Shown: in pieces, positions 32,701 through 44,700 of the stretch
How the letters are laid out: each line of letters opens with the position of its first letter
Numbering within the stretch: position 1 is the stretch's first letter
Assembly: GCA_047967505.1 (NCBI GenBank)
Contig: CM106541.1
Strand: one strand, 5' to 3'
From: Dipteris shenzhenensis
Lineage: Eukaryota > Polypodiophyta > Polypodiopsida > Gleicheniales
Length of the DNA stretch: 64,000 bases
Translations under genes and position numbers: made by a program
Notes under the pieces: model-generated
Database searches by the model: none
What the model was told of the DNA's origin: nothing
The model's input: the letters and a program-made list of their open reading frames with translations, nothing else

Positions 32701-33635
32701 CGAAACGCCGAAACCCGCGGCGTTTTGCTCAAAGCTTTCCTAATCTCTCAACTAAGCTCTCCAAAATCTCCTCCCACCTATTTTCACTGACCTCCCATCT
32801 ATTCCAAGCAACCTCCTACCCTATTTCCCACTCCTCACCCTCCTCCTACCTCTTGTGCACCCTCTCTCTCCTTTTTCCCTCTTTGGTTTCCAGAAAGAAA
32901 GTTCTTCAAAAGGTGAGTTTTTTTCAACAATGTAGGTTGTTTGTTTGTTAGCTTTGGTTTTGGGAGTGTTTCTACTTGTATTGCTAAAGTTTTAAACTAG
33001 TTTTCATGCTTGATTAGAAAGGATTCAAACAAAAAACGAAATTTCAAGAAAGAAAGAAAGAAACTCACCTCTTCTTTCTGTATTTCTCTTCCTTCTCTTC
33101 CTTCTCTTCTCCTCAATCTCCTCCTTTCCTTGTCTCCTCAATCTTCTCTTTCCTTGTCTCCTTTCAAGAAGTTGCTTTTGTGATCTCCTCTTTCCACTAA
33201 CATCTTATTTGAAAAAATGGGTTGTTTTCTCTCTTTTGTAGGGCCAGTCCACTACACCGAGCGAGACATAGTCTCTCTTTTGTGGGCCCAGTCCACTACA
33301 CCGAGCGGGACATACTTTTACAGGTAAGTGCTTCCTCTTCTTTCCATTTAAGCTTTTTGTTATTTGCATTGGCCTGCAGCTAGCGCCTTAAGCGCTAGCT
33401 GCAGTGATGGGCGTAGGAACCCTCTCTTTCCCCTTCTCTTTTTCTCATTTTCCTCCTTCTCTTTTTTCCCTCTTCTCTTATTCTCTCTTTCCCCCTCTCT
33501 CTTTTCCCTTCTCTCTTTCCTTTCCCCCTTATTCTCTATTTCCGCATCCCTCTTATTCTCTTATGCTTATGCTTCTCTCATTCCCCCTTATCTATTTCCC
33601 CCTTCTCTCATTCGCATAAGCTTCTCTCATTCTCT
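32701..33635 (+). promoter_or_regulatory. ORF2 promoter/leader region of element A
   Basis: Pyrimidine-rich DNA without coding. A 44-bp unit (CTCTTTTGTRGGGCCAGTCC-type, ending CTACACCGAGCGRGACATA) is tandemly duplicated at about 33229-33315, ending at a splice donor TTTTACAG/GTAAGTG (33325). With the acceptor before the ORF2 ATG (CTATGTTAG, 37658), this suggests a 5'UTR exon and a 4.3-kb leader intron that spans the palindromic satellite. Confidence 0.5.
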
Positions 33636-36600
33636 TTTTCCGCATGACCATAAGCATGAGCTTATGCTTATGCTTATGCATAAGCATAAGCATAAGCATA
33701 AGCATAAGCTCATGCTTATGCTCATTCATGAGCATGAGCTTATGCGTAAGTTTCCGCATAAGCTCCTTCTCTCATTCCGCATAAGCTCCTTCTCTATTTT
33801 CGCATGAGCATAAGCATGAGCTTATGCTCATTCATGAGCATGAGCTTATGCGTAAGTTTCCGCATAAGCTTATGCGGAAATAGAGAATGAGAGAAGCTTA
33901 TGCTTCTCTCATTCTCTTTTTCCGCATAAGCTCCTTCTCTCATTCCGCATAAGCTCCTCCTCTGTTTCCGCATGAGCATAAGCATGAGCTTATGCTTATG
34001 CTTATGCATAAGCATAAGCATAAGCTCATGCTTATGCTCATTCATGAGCATGAGCTTATGCGTAAGTTTCCGCAAGAGCTTATGCGGAAATAGAGAATGA
34101 GAGAAGCTTATGCTTCTCTCATTCTCTTTTTCCGCATAAGCTCCTTCTCTCATTCCGCATAAGCTCCTCCTCTATTTCCGCATGAGCATAAGCATGAGCT
34201 TATGCTTATGCTTATGCTTCATGAGCATGAGCTTATGCGTAAGTTTCCGCAAGAGCTTATGCGGAAATAGAGAATGAGAGAAGCTTATGCTTCTCTCATT
34301 CTCTTTTTCCACATAAGCTCCTTCTCTCATTCCGCATAAGCTCCTCCTCTATTTCCGCATGAGCATAAGCATGAGCTTATGCTTATGCTTATGCATAAGC
34401 ATAAGCATAAGCTCATGCTTATGCTCATTCATGAGCATGAGCTTATGCGTAAGTTTCCGCAAGAGCTTATGCGCTCCTCCTCTATTTCCGCATGAGCATA
34501 AGCATGAGCTTATGCTTATGCTTATGCATAAGCATAAGCATAAGCTCATGCTTATGCTCATTCATGAGCATGAGCTTATGCGTAAGTTTCCGCAAGAGCT
34601 TATGCGGAAATAGAGAATGAGAGAAGCTTATGCTTCTCTCATTCTCTTTTTCCGCATAAGCTCCTTCTCTCATTCCGCATAAGCTCCTTCTCTATTTCCG
34701 CATGAGCATAAGCATGAGCTTATGCTTATGCTTATGCTCATTCATGAGCATGAGCTTATGCGTAAGTTTCCGCAAGAGCTTATGCGGAAATAGAGAATGA
34801 GAGAAGCATATGCTTCTCTCATTCTCTTTTTCCGCATAAGCTCCTTCTCTCATTCCGCATAAGCGCCTTCTCTATTTCCGCATGAGCATAAGCATGAGCT
34901 TATGCTTATGCTTATGCATAAGCATAAGCATAAGCTCATGCTTATGCTCATTCATGAGCATGAGCTTATGCGTAAGTTTCCGCAAGAGCTTATGCGTAAG
35001 TTTCCGCAAGAGCTTATCCGCAAGTTTCCGCAAGTGCTCCTTCTCTTTTTCCGCATAAGCTCCTTCTCTTTTTCCGCATGAGCATAAGCATGAGCTTATG
35101 CTTATGCTTATGCATAAGCATAAGCATAAGCTCATGCTTATGCTCATTCTTCCGCATGAGCTTATGCGTAAGTTTCCGCAAGAGCTTATGCGGAAATAGA
35201 GAATGAGAGAAGCATACGCTTCTCTCATTCTCTTTTTCCGCATAAGCTCCTTCTCTCATTCCGCATAAGCTCCTTCTCTATTTCCGCATGAGCTCATGCG
35301 GAAGAATGAGCATAAGCATGAGCTTATGCTTATGCTTATGCTTATGCTTATGCATAAGCATAAGCATAAGCTCATGCTTATGCTCATTCATGAGCATGAG
35401 CTTATGCGTAAGTTTCCGCAAGAGCTTATGCGTAAGTTTCCGCAAGAGCTTATCCGCAAGTTTCCGCAAGTGCTCCTTCTCTTTTTCCGCATAAGCTCCT
35501 TCTCTTTTTCCACATGAGCATAAGCATGAGCTTATGCTTATGCTTATGCATAAGCATAAGCATAAGCTCATGCTTATGCTCATTCTTCCGCATGAGCTTA
35601 TGCGTAAGTTTCCGCAAGAGCTTATGCGGAAATAGAGAATGAGAGAAGCATATGCTTCTCTCATTCTCTTTTTCCGCATAAGCTCCTTCTCTCATTCCGC
35701 ATAAGCTCCTTCTCTATTTCCGCATGAGCATAAGCATGAGCTTATGCTTATGCTTATGCTTATGCTTATGCATAAGCATAAGCATAAGCTCATGCTTATG
35801 CTCATGCGGAAATAGAGAAGGAGCTTATGCGGAATGAGAGAAGGAGCTTGTCATGAGCTTATGCGCAAGTTTCCGCAAGAGCTTATGCACAAGTTTCCGC
35901 AAGTTTCCGCATGAGCTCCTTCTCTTATTCCGCATAAGCTCCTTCTCTTTTTTCGCATAAGCTCCTTCTCTATTTCCGCATGAGCATAAGCATGAGTTTC
36001 CGCAAGTTTCCGCAAGTTTCCGCAAGTTTCCGCATAAGCATAAGCATAAGCTCATGCTTATGCTCATGCATGAGCATGAGCTTATGCGCAAGTTTCCGCA
36101 AGAGCTTATCCGCAAGTTTCCGCAAGTGCTCCTTCTCTTTTTCCGCATAAGCTCCTTCTCTTTTTGCGCATAAGCTCCTTCTCTCATTCCGCATAAGCTC
36201 CTTCGCAAGTTTCCGCATGAGCATAAGCATGAGCTTATGCATGAGCTTATGCTTATGCTTATGCATAAGCATAAGCATAAGCTCATGCTTATGCTCATTC
36301 ATGCTTATGCTTATGCTTATGCTTATGCTCATGCTTATGCTCCTTCTCTATTTCCGCATGAGCATAAGCATGAGTTTCCGCAAGTTTCCGCAAGCATAAG
36401 CATAAGCATAAGCATAAGCTCATGCTTATGCTCATGCATGAGCATGAGCTTATGCGCAAGTTTCCGCAAGAGCTTATCCGCAAGTTTCCGCAAGTGCTCC
36501 TTCTCTCTTTCCGCATAAGCTCCTTCTCTTTTTCCGCATGAGCATAAGCATGAGCTTATGCTTATGCTTATGCATGAGCATAAGCATAAGCTCATGCTTA

Positions 36601-37335
36601 TGCTCATTCATGTCCATGAGCTTATGCGTAAGTTTCCGCAAGAGCTTATGCGGAAATAGAGAATAAGAGAAGCATATGCTTCTCTCATTCTCTTTTTCCG
36701 CATAAGCTCCTTCTCTTATTCCGCATGCAAGTTTCCGCAAGTTTCCGCATGAGCTCCTTCTCTTATTCCGCATAAGCTCCTTCTCTTTTTCCGCATAAGC
36801 TCCTTCTCTATTTCCGCATGAGCATAAGCATGAGCTTATGCTTATTCATGAGCGTGAGCTTATGCGGAAGTTTCCGCAAGAGCTTATGCGGAAATAGAGA
36901 ATGAGAGAAGCATATGCGGATCTCATTCTCTTTTTCCGCATAAGCTCTTTCTCTTTTTCCGCATAAGCTCTTTCTCTTTCTCTTTTGCGTGAGCATATGC
37001 GGAAATAGAGAATGAGAGAAGCTTATGCTTCTCTCCTCCTCTATTTTCGCATATGCGGAAACATGAGCATAAGCTCATGCTCACCCATGAGCATAAGCAT
37101 AAGCTCATGCGGAAAAAGAGAAGGAGCTTATGCGGAAATAGAGAATGAGAGATGCTTCTCTCCTTCTCTTTTTCTGCATAAGCTCCTTCTCTTTTTCCGC
37201 ATGAGCATAAGCATGCGGAAACTCATCCTTCTCATGCTTATGCTCATGCATGTGCATGAGCTTATGCTTAAGTTTCCGCATAAGCTCATGCTTATGCGTG
37301 AGCTTATGCGGAAATAGAGAATGAGAGAAGCATAA
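33636..37335. repeat. palindromic GCATAAGC/GAGCTTATGC satellite in element A
   Basis: About 3.7 kb built from a few modules: (A)GCATAAGC runs and their complement GCTTATGC, GAGCATAAGCATGAGCTTATGC, TTTCCGCATAAGCTCCTTCTC, GCGGAAATAGAGAATGAGAG, and CGTAAGTTTCCGCAAGAGC. Higher-order units of about 190-250 bp recur, most with inverted arms, so the block can fold on itself at many scales. Because the modules are short and free of stops, both strands show long frames of Met-Leu, His-Lys and Ile-Ser repeats. These are artefacts. A shorter, simpler relative lies in element B (61606-62150). Confidence 0.9.
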
Positions 37336-37660
37336 GCTCATTCTCTATTTCTGCATAAGCTCATTCTCTATTTCCCACTCTATTTCCCCCTTCTCTCATT
37401 TCCCCCTTCTCTCATTCTCTATTTTCCCTCATCTCTTTCCCTTTCTCTCATTCTCTATTTCCTCATTCTCATTCTTTTCTTTCCTTTACATCTTCTTTCC
37501 CTCTTATCTTTCCCTCTTCTTTCCCTCTTTCCTTTCCCTCTTCTTTTCTTTCCCTCTTCTTTCCTTTCCCTCTTCTTTCTTCTTGCCTGTGCCTATGCCT
37601 ATGAGAATGCTCATGTTTGTTTATTTGTTTTCTGTTTTCGTGTTTGTGTCTATGTTAGAT

Positions 37661-39236
37661 ATGGGATCACGTCGCTCATCGGACGAGTACGGACAGCCTC
37701 GCAGGAGGAGAGCTCACGATCTATATGCTCCAGAGGACTTTGATTCCTCTCAGGCGACTACCCCGAGGACTAACCCTGGTCCGACTCCTCTCGGTCCTAG
37801 CACTGTGACTACCCCTGGTCCGACCCCTCTTCCACGTAGCACTGCGACTACCCCTCAGGGGACTCCTTTGCTAGCCGCGCATGGCTTTGTTGGGACTCCC
37901 GACGAGTTTGTAGCGCAGATGAGCGATGAGGAGGCAGCGAGATTCTCCTCTTTGCTCTCTCAGAGGACCTCCGCAATTCCTTCCCCTACACCGACGGGTG
38001 GACGTACAGCCCAGCCATCCCCTCGCGCCCCTTCGACCGCGGGATCATCACCTGCGCATGCCTCCCGCAAGGGAAGGAAGAGTAGGATGGGCGGCTCATG
38101 TTGTGCTGACTCAGGAGATGTAGACGAGTCAGCACACTCACGCTCCTTTAGGTCTCCACTTGGTCCGGAGACACAGTATCAGTCAGGTCCCTTTCCCTCT
38201 CCTACTCCCACAGCTACTCCTCGATCCGGAAGCGGTCGCGCAGCTTCCACTCCTTCAGACTCTGCTACCGTCAGTCCCCCTTACTCATCAGGGGATCTCT
38301 CCTATCAAATCACATCTGCCGGAGAGATAATAGAAGACAAAAAGGGCAAAGCAGTGATGGCTGCCATGAGGCGGTTGATGAGTCATCACTTCAAGAGCGG
38401 CATAAATATCGATTGGCGGTATCAAGATGGCCAAAAGAAGCAGGCGGTGATCGATGAGTTAAAACTCAGATTTCCTAATCCGCCAAATGTGGAGTTTAAT
38501 AACAGTTATATGCTCGAGCGCATGGGTTTGGTCCTAAAGCATCGCAGATCAACCATGCGTACTTCCATTACAAAGGGGTTGTCTAAACCCAGCTGGGCAG
38601 ACAAAGCTGATTGGAAGTACTTCAAGAAGCAACATAGGGACCATCCTGAAATGTTCGAGGGTCAGAGGAGGGCTGCGAAGAGACGGCTGGATGTCGTAGG
38701 TACTTCGCACTTTGGTGCAGGCGGACGGTATGCGTTCGAGGCAACCGTGGTAAGTTTACTTCTTTCCATTTAATGTATTGTTCTATTTGTTTTACTTACA
38801 TATTACATGCACTTTAGCTAACTCTAACTCTCGTAAATTGGATCCACAGCAAGCTGCGATGGGTCGTCTTCCTACGGATGCAGAGACGCGGCGCGCATTT
38901 CGGATAGAAACCAAGCCGTGGTTCATTGAGCAAGAGGCAATGGGAGCGACAGTCGATTGGGCTGAGGTGGCTGCTCGCACGGTATAAGTTTACTCCTGCT
39001 TGTAATCTCACTTTTTAATTTAAGTTCCAATCTAATTTTCGATTTATATGGTTCACTCTCAGGGTCAAAGCTCAAGCGTCCCATCATCAGAGACGAGCGA
39101 TCAACAGGGGCAAGGATCGGACGCAGGTGCCGATGACGAAGGAGAAGACGCAGGTGTCGGGGACGAGGGAGAAGATGCAGGTGCCGAGGACCAAGGAACA
39201 GCCCAACAAGACGATTCGGATTCGGATTCGGATTAG
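37661..39236 (+). CDS. element A ORF2 (Transposase_24-like)
   Basis: Exons 37661-38749, 38850-38981 and 39063-39236 (TAG), phases consistent. I chose ATG 37661 (MGSRRSSDEYGQPRRRRAHD) because it follows a splice acceptor; an in-frame upstream ATG at 37583 lies in the intron-like tract. N-terminus basic, then Ser/Thr/Pro-rich repeats (TTPGPTPLPRSTATTP), AAHGFVGTPDEFVAQMSDEE, the core LSYQITSAGEIIEDKKGKAV, RRLMSHHF, RFPNPPNVEFNN, VLKHRRSTMRTSI, then GTSHFGAGGRYAFEATV, RRAFRIETKPWFIEQEA, and an acidic Asp/Ser tail. This is the same architecture as family-1 ORF2, and the Transposase_24 family is the best match by pattern. No stop or shift seen. Probably the element's DNA-binding or accessory transposase. 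Confidence 0.85.
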
Positions 39237-39435
39237 TAGTGGTAGTAGCATTTTTCATATCCGCTCGTTAGAGCCATTTTGTATCGCCCTTTCACAGGGT
39301 AATTTTGTTTCAAACACAGTTGTATATGTATATGCATTTCTTCCTCATCGTTCACAAGAACAATTTTGTATCACCCTGCAAGCAAGGGAAATTTTGTTAT
39401 AAAAGACTTTCTTTTGTAATTAAAAAAAAAAAAAA

Positions 39436-39492
39436 ATGGTTAGTGGGGCTAAACAGGGCCAAAAGAAAGCCCTGTTTAGCCCCACTAACCAT
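39436..39492. terminator. 24-bp stem hairpin after ORF2 of element A
   Basis: The arm ATGGTTAGTGGGGCTAAACA plus GGGC (39436-39459) and its exact complement (39469-39492) flank a 9-base loop, with an A-tract before and a T-tract after that lengthen the stem. It sits about 200 bp after the ORF2 stop. The same hairpin, with one arm mismatch, is kept in element B (63847-63898), so it is part of the family. A 3'-end or RNA-structure role is inference. Confidence 0.75.
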
Positions 39493-39509
39493 TTTTTTTA
39501 CCTTCTATT

Positions 39510-39675
39510 AATCGTCGCTATATAGCGACGTTTACCAGTGTCGCTATATAGCGACGATTAACAGAGTCGCTATATAGCGACGCTTACATCGTCGCTATAT
39601 AGCGACGTTTACATCGTCGCTATATAGCGACGATTAACAGCGTCGCTATATAGCGACGGTTTATAGCGACGCTCC
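39510..39675. repeat. right subterminal palindrome array of element A
   Basis: Six copies of GTCGCTATATAGCGAC separated by 9-12 bases, plus one partial copy. It mirrors the left array at 27895-28075. Confidence 0.93.
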
Positions 39676-40779
39676 TTTTCCGACGATTTTAACGACTTTT
39701 ATAGCGACCTTTGCGCCCGTGAAAAAAAAAAATTTTAATGTAAAAAGCGTCGGTATTTCCGTCGGAAAATGGCCTATGCCTTGTAGTGTTCATTGCCTTC
39801 TTCCACTCATGCTTCTGAGCGGTGTGGAGCGGGCCCCTTGGAGGTTGACCTGTCTCAAGTCTGGCAAGCTCCGCTAGTGCCTGCCTCTTAAGGGAAGATC
39901 TTTTATTGCTAAGTATCGTAACAATCTTTGACTTGGCCCATTTATCTGTGAACTGGCGATTGGGGGGGTTAGGATACCTAGAGCGAACAGTAGCGAGGGT
40001 CTCATCAGCCAACCTCTTTGGGTGGTCTTTATAGTGGATAAAGGAATCTCTGTAATTGTTAGCAATTACAGAGCGCTTGAAGGCCATTACATCCTTCCCC
40101 CGCGCATCCATCAAGATGCCTCCTGTCTGGGTGATGTCATAATAAATCGTACCATCACCCAGAGACACGTCCAAATCATCGGAATCATCATCCTCGGCCT
40201 CACCGCCACATGGCCCAAAGCACTGTGCCATGCATCCGCCACCGCTCTCCCTACTACTACGCCTGCCACCCTGTCGTGTCGAGCTCGTACGCTGGCCACT
40301 CGTAGCTGGGGACTGCGCGGGACTACGCTGACCACTCGTAGCCGGAGAACCGAGTCTCGACGGCTGGCAAGTACGTCGACGGCTCGCTGAGGCAGAAGGA
40401 CCTCCTGAAGGCATGGGGGAAGGGGCATAAGACGGGATGGCAGAAGGGACATAAGACGGCATGGGGGAAGGGGCATAAGACAGTACGGTGGAAGGGGCAT
40501 AAGACGGCTGTGCGGACTCCGCTGGGGTGATCTCAGGCGGTGTGGGGTGGCTCGGAGTCTGTAGTGCCGACTCCTGGGGAGTGTTAAGGGTACCCGTCAT
40601 GTACCCGTATAACTCCGCAGGACTAGGAGGGTGCCCTAAAATATTATATAAATCCTTCCATATCGATTCACGCGGATCAGGTGAGCTAGAAGCACTTCCT
40701 CCCCACATGTTAAACTGGAAAAAAATAAACAAATCTATTACTTTGGGAGCTGAGAAGAAAGGGGGAAAAAAAAAAAAGA

Positions 40780-41735
40780 GGCTCTGTCAGAGCGCGTCTA
40801 TAGACCCGTCTAATCTTCGTGTCTATAAACGCGTCTAACAGAGCATTTAACAGTTCAAGTAAAAGCGCGTCTATCACCGCGTCTAACAAACCGTCAGAAC
40901 ATCCGTCTAACAGTGCGTTAAAAAGCGCGTTTAACAGCCTGTCCAAACATCTGTCTAACAGCACGTCTAAAAGCGCGTCTAACAATTCGTTTAAACTTCC
41001 GTTTAACCGATCGTCTGCTTGGGCGTCTATATCCGCGTCTGTGCCTGTCTGCAGCAAGCCAGACGCGCTAATAGACGCGCCTATAGACGCGCGTTTAGAC
41101 GCGCCCTCAGATGCCTGTATACACGCGCTCCGACAGTCGAGAATACTCAAAAGTGGAAAAGGACATTTCGCCCGACAAAAGAACGTGTCGCTCATACTTA
41201 GATGCTGCGTTTCGTGGATGCGAAAAGTACAAAACTGGAAAGAGCAAGCAAGAACAACTTCAAAAGGACTTACTTGGAAAAAGGTATGGGAGGATCTTTC
41301 TTTTCCAAACTTGTTTCTTCTCCTCCTCTTCTCCTTGTTCGTACTCCTCCTCTTCTTTAGGCTTGAAAGCAAGCTGTGTAGGTACGGTCCCTTTGTCTTG
41401 AGTGAAAGCTTGGAACTGTGTGTGTATGGGAGGCTCTCTCTTAAGCTTCGAATCTATAGAACTGCTAATAATGAAGGAAGAAAGCCGCTCGCGAAGTTTA
41501 AGTAGTTAAAAGAAAAGCAAAGCGAGCGGCGCGTCGAAAAGCAGGTTTAAAAGTCGCGGGTATAGTCGCGTCTATTAGCGCGTCTATAGTCGCATCTGAA
41601 TACACAGAGCGGGGGCATCTATAGGTGTCTATTAGCGCGTCTATAGGCGTGTTTAAATACACAGAGTAGACGCGCAAATAGACGCGACAGTAGATGCGAC
41701 GATAGACGGGCAGTTAGACGCGACACAAAGTTTTT
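40780..41735. promoter_or_regulatory. central control region of family-1 copy 1
   Basis: Lies between the divergent ORF2 (minus) and tnp2 (plus). Two blocks rich in CGCGTCTA/TAGACGCG (about 40790-41130 and 41545-41735) flank a middle part without the motif that holds leader sequence. The same motif forms the subterminal arrays. Equivalent regions lie at 48755-48925 / 49315-49445 (copy 2) and 56020-56370 / 56785-56950 (copy 3). Confidence 0.7.
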
Positions 41736-41785
41736 AAGTTATGCATTTGAAGAAGAGCAAATTTGGTGGGTTGTTTGTTTGTAGG

Positions 41786-44700
41786 ATGTCTCCATCTTCA
41801 ACAAGCAGCTCCAGTGAGGATGAATCCCTCCGTATCCACCATCGCGAAATGTGGTTGGAGCAAAAAATCAAATGTCTGTGTGATCGATGTCGAGGAAACA
41901 TGTATCGTGCACGCAGGATTACGCTCAATCATATCTCAAAGTATGGAGAATGGGATGTGACCGTAAACAGGGTAAGGATTTGTAAGTTAAGGTTGATTGA
42001 GATACCTATGGGTGTTCATATGTTTGAGTTATAATGATCCTGTTTTAATTTGATACAGGATGCAGTGCCACACCCGCACATGTTACCCTATGGCCGTCGT
42101 GAGGAGGCGAAGCGTCGGCGATATGAGGTGGGATCTTCAGGAGGGACCGTTACGGATGCATGGAGTGATGGTGATCGTAGCCCTCCACCATTACCTCATG
42201 AAGCCGTGGAGGAGGAGGTGTTTGATGATATGGTGCGGGATTTATATGTCCATCAAGGGATGGATAATAGCATGGAGCAGGATGATCTTTTTACCGCAGC
42301 ATCGACTCCACTGTTTGAGGGGTGCACATTCTCTGTTCTACGTGCCTCCCTTGAGTTACTAAACTTGCAAACCATCTATGGATGGAGCAATGCAAGTTTG
42401 AATGCATTACTCAAGTAAGCTTTAATTTAAAGTCGATTTTGCAAACATGATGAATTATGCACGTGGGTCAATTACTCGAATGCTTTTCCTCATTTATGGT
42501 CTTCACGTGCAGGCTATTGTGTAAAATGCTTCCAAGGGAGAATAAATTACCGACCTCAAGAGATATGGCAAGGCAACATGTGACCTCTCTTGGAGGATTA
42601 GATTACAAGCGCATCCATGCATGTGTCAACGATTGCGTTTTGTTTCGTGGACTACATAAGGATGCAAGAGAGTGTCCTACTTGTGGAGAGGCAAGATATA
42701 GAGCAGATCTCAAATCCTTGGACGTGCCTCGTAAGGTATTGCGACATTTTCCCATAATCCCTCGCATCCAACATATGTTCAAGTGCAAATCTATTGCAGA
42801 GCTCATGTAATGGCATTCCTCCCATTGATCAACCGATGGCAAGTGGAGAACTCCCGCGGACTCTCCTGCGTGGAAGCATATTGAAGACACATGGCCAAGC
42901 TTCAAGGAAGAACCTAGGAGCTTGAGACTTGGAATGGGTATGGACGGTGTTAACCCATTTGGTCTAAAAAGCACGTCTTACAGTGTATGGCCAGTGGTAT
43001 TGGTAAATTACAATCTTCCACCCTCTATGATTTCTCCCACCTGATCATCCTAGATAGGTTGCCCCTTGGAATGAAGTCCTCCCACAATCACTCACCGCGA
43101 GAGATTGGATGAGAATTTGGGACGGATCCATGACTCCTCCACCACTTGGCATGAGCCGGTAAGGATTTGTAACTATTGGTTGGAGGTAAAGATTAGCTAT
43201 ATTGGTTGAAAGTGAAGATTGCACGCTAACACTTTATTTTGTTTAGATACTCCATCTTTTATCGTTTACCATATTGGTCCCACCTCAAGATCAATCACCT
43301 GCTCGATCCCATGCATATCTTCAAGAATGTGGCATCTACCATTTGGGAGCATTTGAATGGGACACGAGATTCGGCAGGCATAAGGGAGGATCTACGTACC
43401 ACAGGGAGGATGCGTGAAGCTTGGCCTCAAGAGAGACCAAATGGGTGTGTTTTTTCACCTCGTGCACCGTGGATGTTATCAAAGCTAGAGATGGCGACGG
43501 TGAAGCGTGCTATTACTACAATTCGTACTCTCACTGGATGCATGAGGTGTTTGAAGGGAGCCGTTACAAAGAGCAAGAAAAGAGGTGTAGAGCAATTATA
43601 TGGCTTGAAATCTCATGATTGGCACAAGATGCTCCAAGTAAGTATTTTACATGCATAATATCTTTTTCCTTTCAAATTTGTGAGTGAATAGCTATAAGCA
43701 ACTAATCAACCACCTCCTCGTGGGTTCAGTTCATACTACCTACTAGCATTTCACGTAGTGCATCAAAGGACGTGAAAGATTGTATTTACAAGATGGGCGA
43801 GCTTGTGAGGTATGTGAGCTCAAAGGAAATAGATCCCACCACGCTTGAGAATGCTCGAGTTATGTCAGTGGAGGCGGTTTGTTTAGTGGAGGAGACATTT
43901 CCACGTTCTATTCTCACAAGCCAACTACATCTCATAGTGCATTTGGTGGATGAGATTGCTATATGCGGTACAATACATGCACGATGGTTGTTCTTCCTCG
44001 AGCGCTTCATGAAGACCTTGAAGGGCTTCGTGAGACAAAATGCAAGACCCGAAGGTAGCATGGCCGAGGGTTGGTTGGTACAAGAGTCACTTGTATATAT
44101 TTCTGAGTTTCTTGTTGATGTGGATAGCTCTCTCCCACGACTATGGAGAGATGATGAAGACCTAAGGATGACCTCTATTGTGCCTCAAAAAAGAGGACGC
44201 AACAAAGTAATAGACACGGAGTTGCGTAATAGTATCAACCTCTTTTGCGTGCTTAATAGTGATGTGATGAAAAGATGGGTGACAAGATACGAGGATGCAA
44301 AGGCAAGAAGACAAGAAGAAAGGGCCCTCTTTCGTACACACCACGGATCTCGTGTGCCATACCCTCAGCGTCTAAGAGCACTTCCAAAGGATATTCATGT
44401 GGATTGGCTACTTGATGAAATGGAGAAAGCAGAGAAAGACGAGGGGATGCATATCACAATGGAAGAATGGGAGTATGCTAGGGGATGCATGAGCAAGGTC
44501 GGTATATAGAATGTTATGCATAAGTTAGGAGGTTTTTATAATTTAGATTGCTTATTTAATTGATTTTTTCTTGGTGTAGTGCACTAAGTTCAATGCTATA
44601 TGGTGTGAGGGCAAGCATTTTCGAACACAACGGATTGATGATAAGAGAAACACACAAGATTGCGGCGTCATTGCTAGCTTTGAGGGAGCCAATGGAGTCA

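Larger units (their letters stand above)
27818..39788. mobile_element. element A: complete family-2 CACTA element (11,971 bp)
   Basis: Ends are CACTACTACACACGCATCC at left and, reverse complemented, CACTACAAGGCATAGGCC at right. The flanking triplet TTC is present on both sides (27815-27817 and 39789-39791). Removing the element restores the uninterrupted ORF2 sequence seen in family-1 copy 3 (55001-55040), which proves both borders. It contains tnp2 (minus, left), ORF2 (plus, right), three sets of the palindrome GTCGCTATATAGCGAC, and a 3.7-kb palindromic satellite in the centre. Structurally complete, but tnp2 has a one-base shift in exon 1. Confidence 0.95.
27272..40708 (-). pseudogene. family-1 ORF2 (Transposase_24-like), copy 1, split by element A
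   Basis: ATG at 40708 (MWGGSASSSPDPRESIWKDL). Coding runs to the insertion point 39789 and continues after element A from 27817 to 27700, then exons 27600-27457 and 27370-27272 (TAG). Domains: a Ser/Pro-rich N-terminus with repeated PSYAPSPMPS-type units; a folded core around ITQTGGILMDARGKDVMAF, SRYPNPPNRQF, KSKIVTILSNKRSSLKRQAL, typical of the plant Ptta/En/Spm Transposase_24 family; EEYGSAHFGAGGVESWEAQF; and an acidic tail (QDDEEDEEGGAEGS). Outside the insertion the frame is open. This is the likely counterpart of the TnpA/TnpD-type DNA-binding partner that recognises subterminal repeats. Confidence 0.85.

Noticed and set aside
33360-37320. Many open frames on both strands with Met-Leu, His-Lys, Ile-Ser or Ser-Cys-Leu repeats.
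   Set aside because: They are all translations of the GCATAAGC/GAGCTTATGC satellite, which lacks stops in several frames; the same DNA is open in up to four frames, with no splice or start context.
40819-41505. 228-codon Ser/Asn/Ala-rich frame across the centre of family-1 copy 1.
   Set aside because: It is a translation of the CGCGTCTA repeat block and leader, and does not survive as a frame in copy 2 or with the same length in copy 3.
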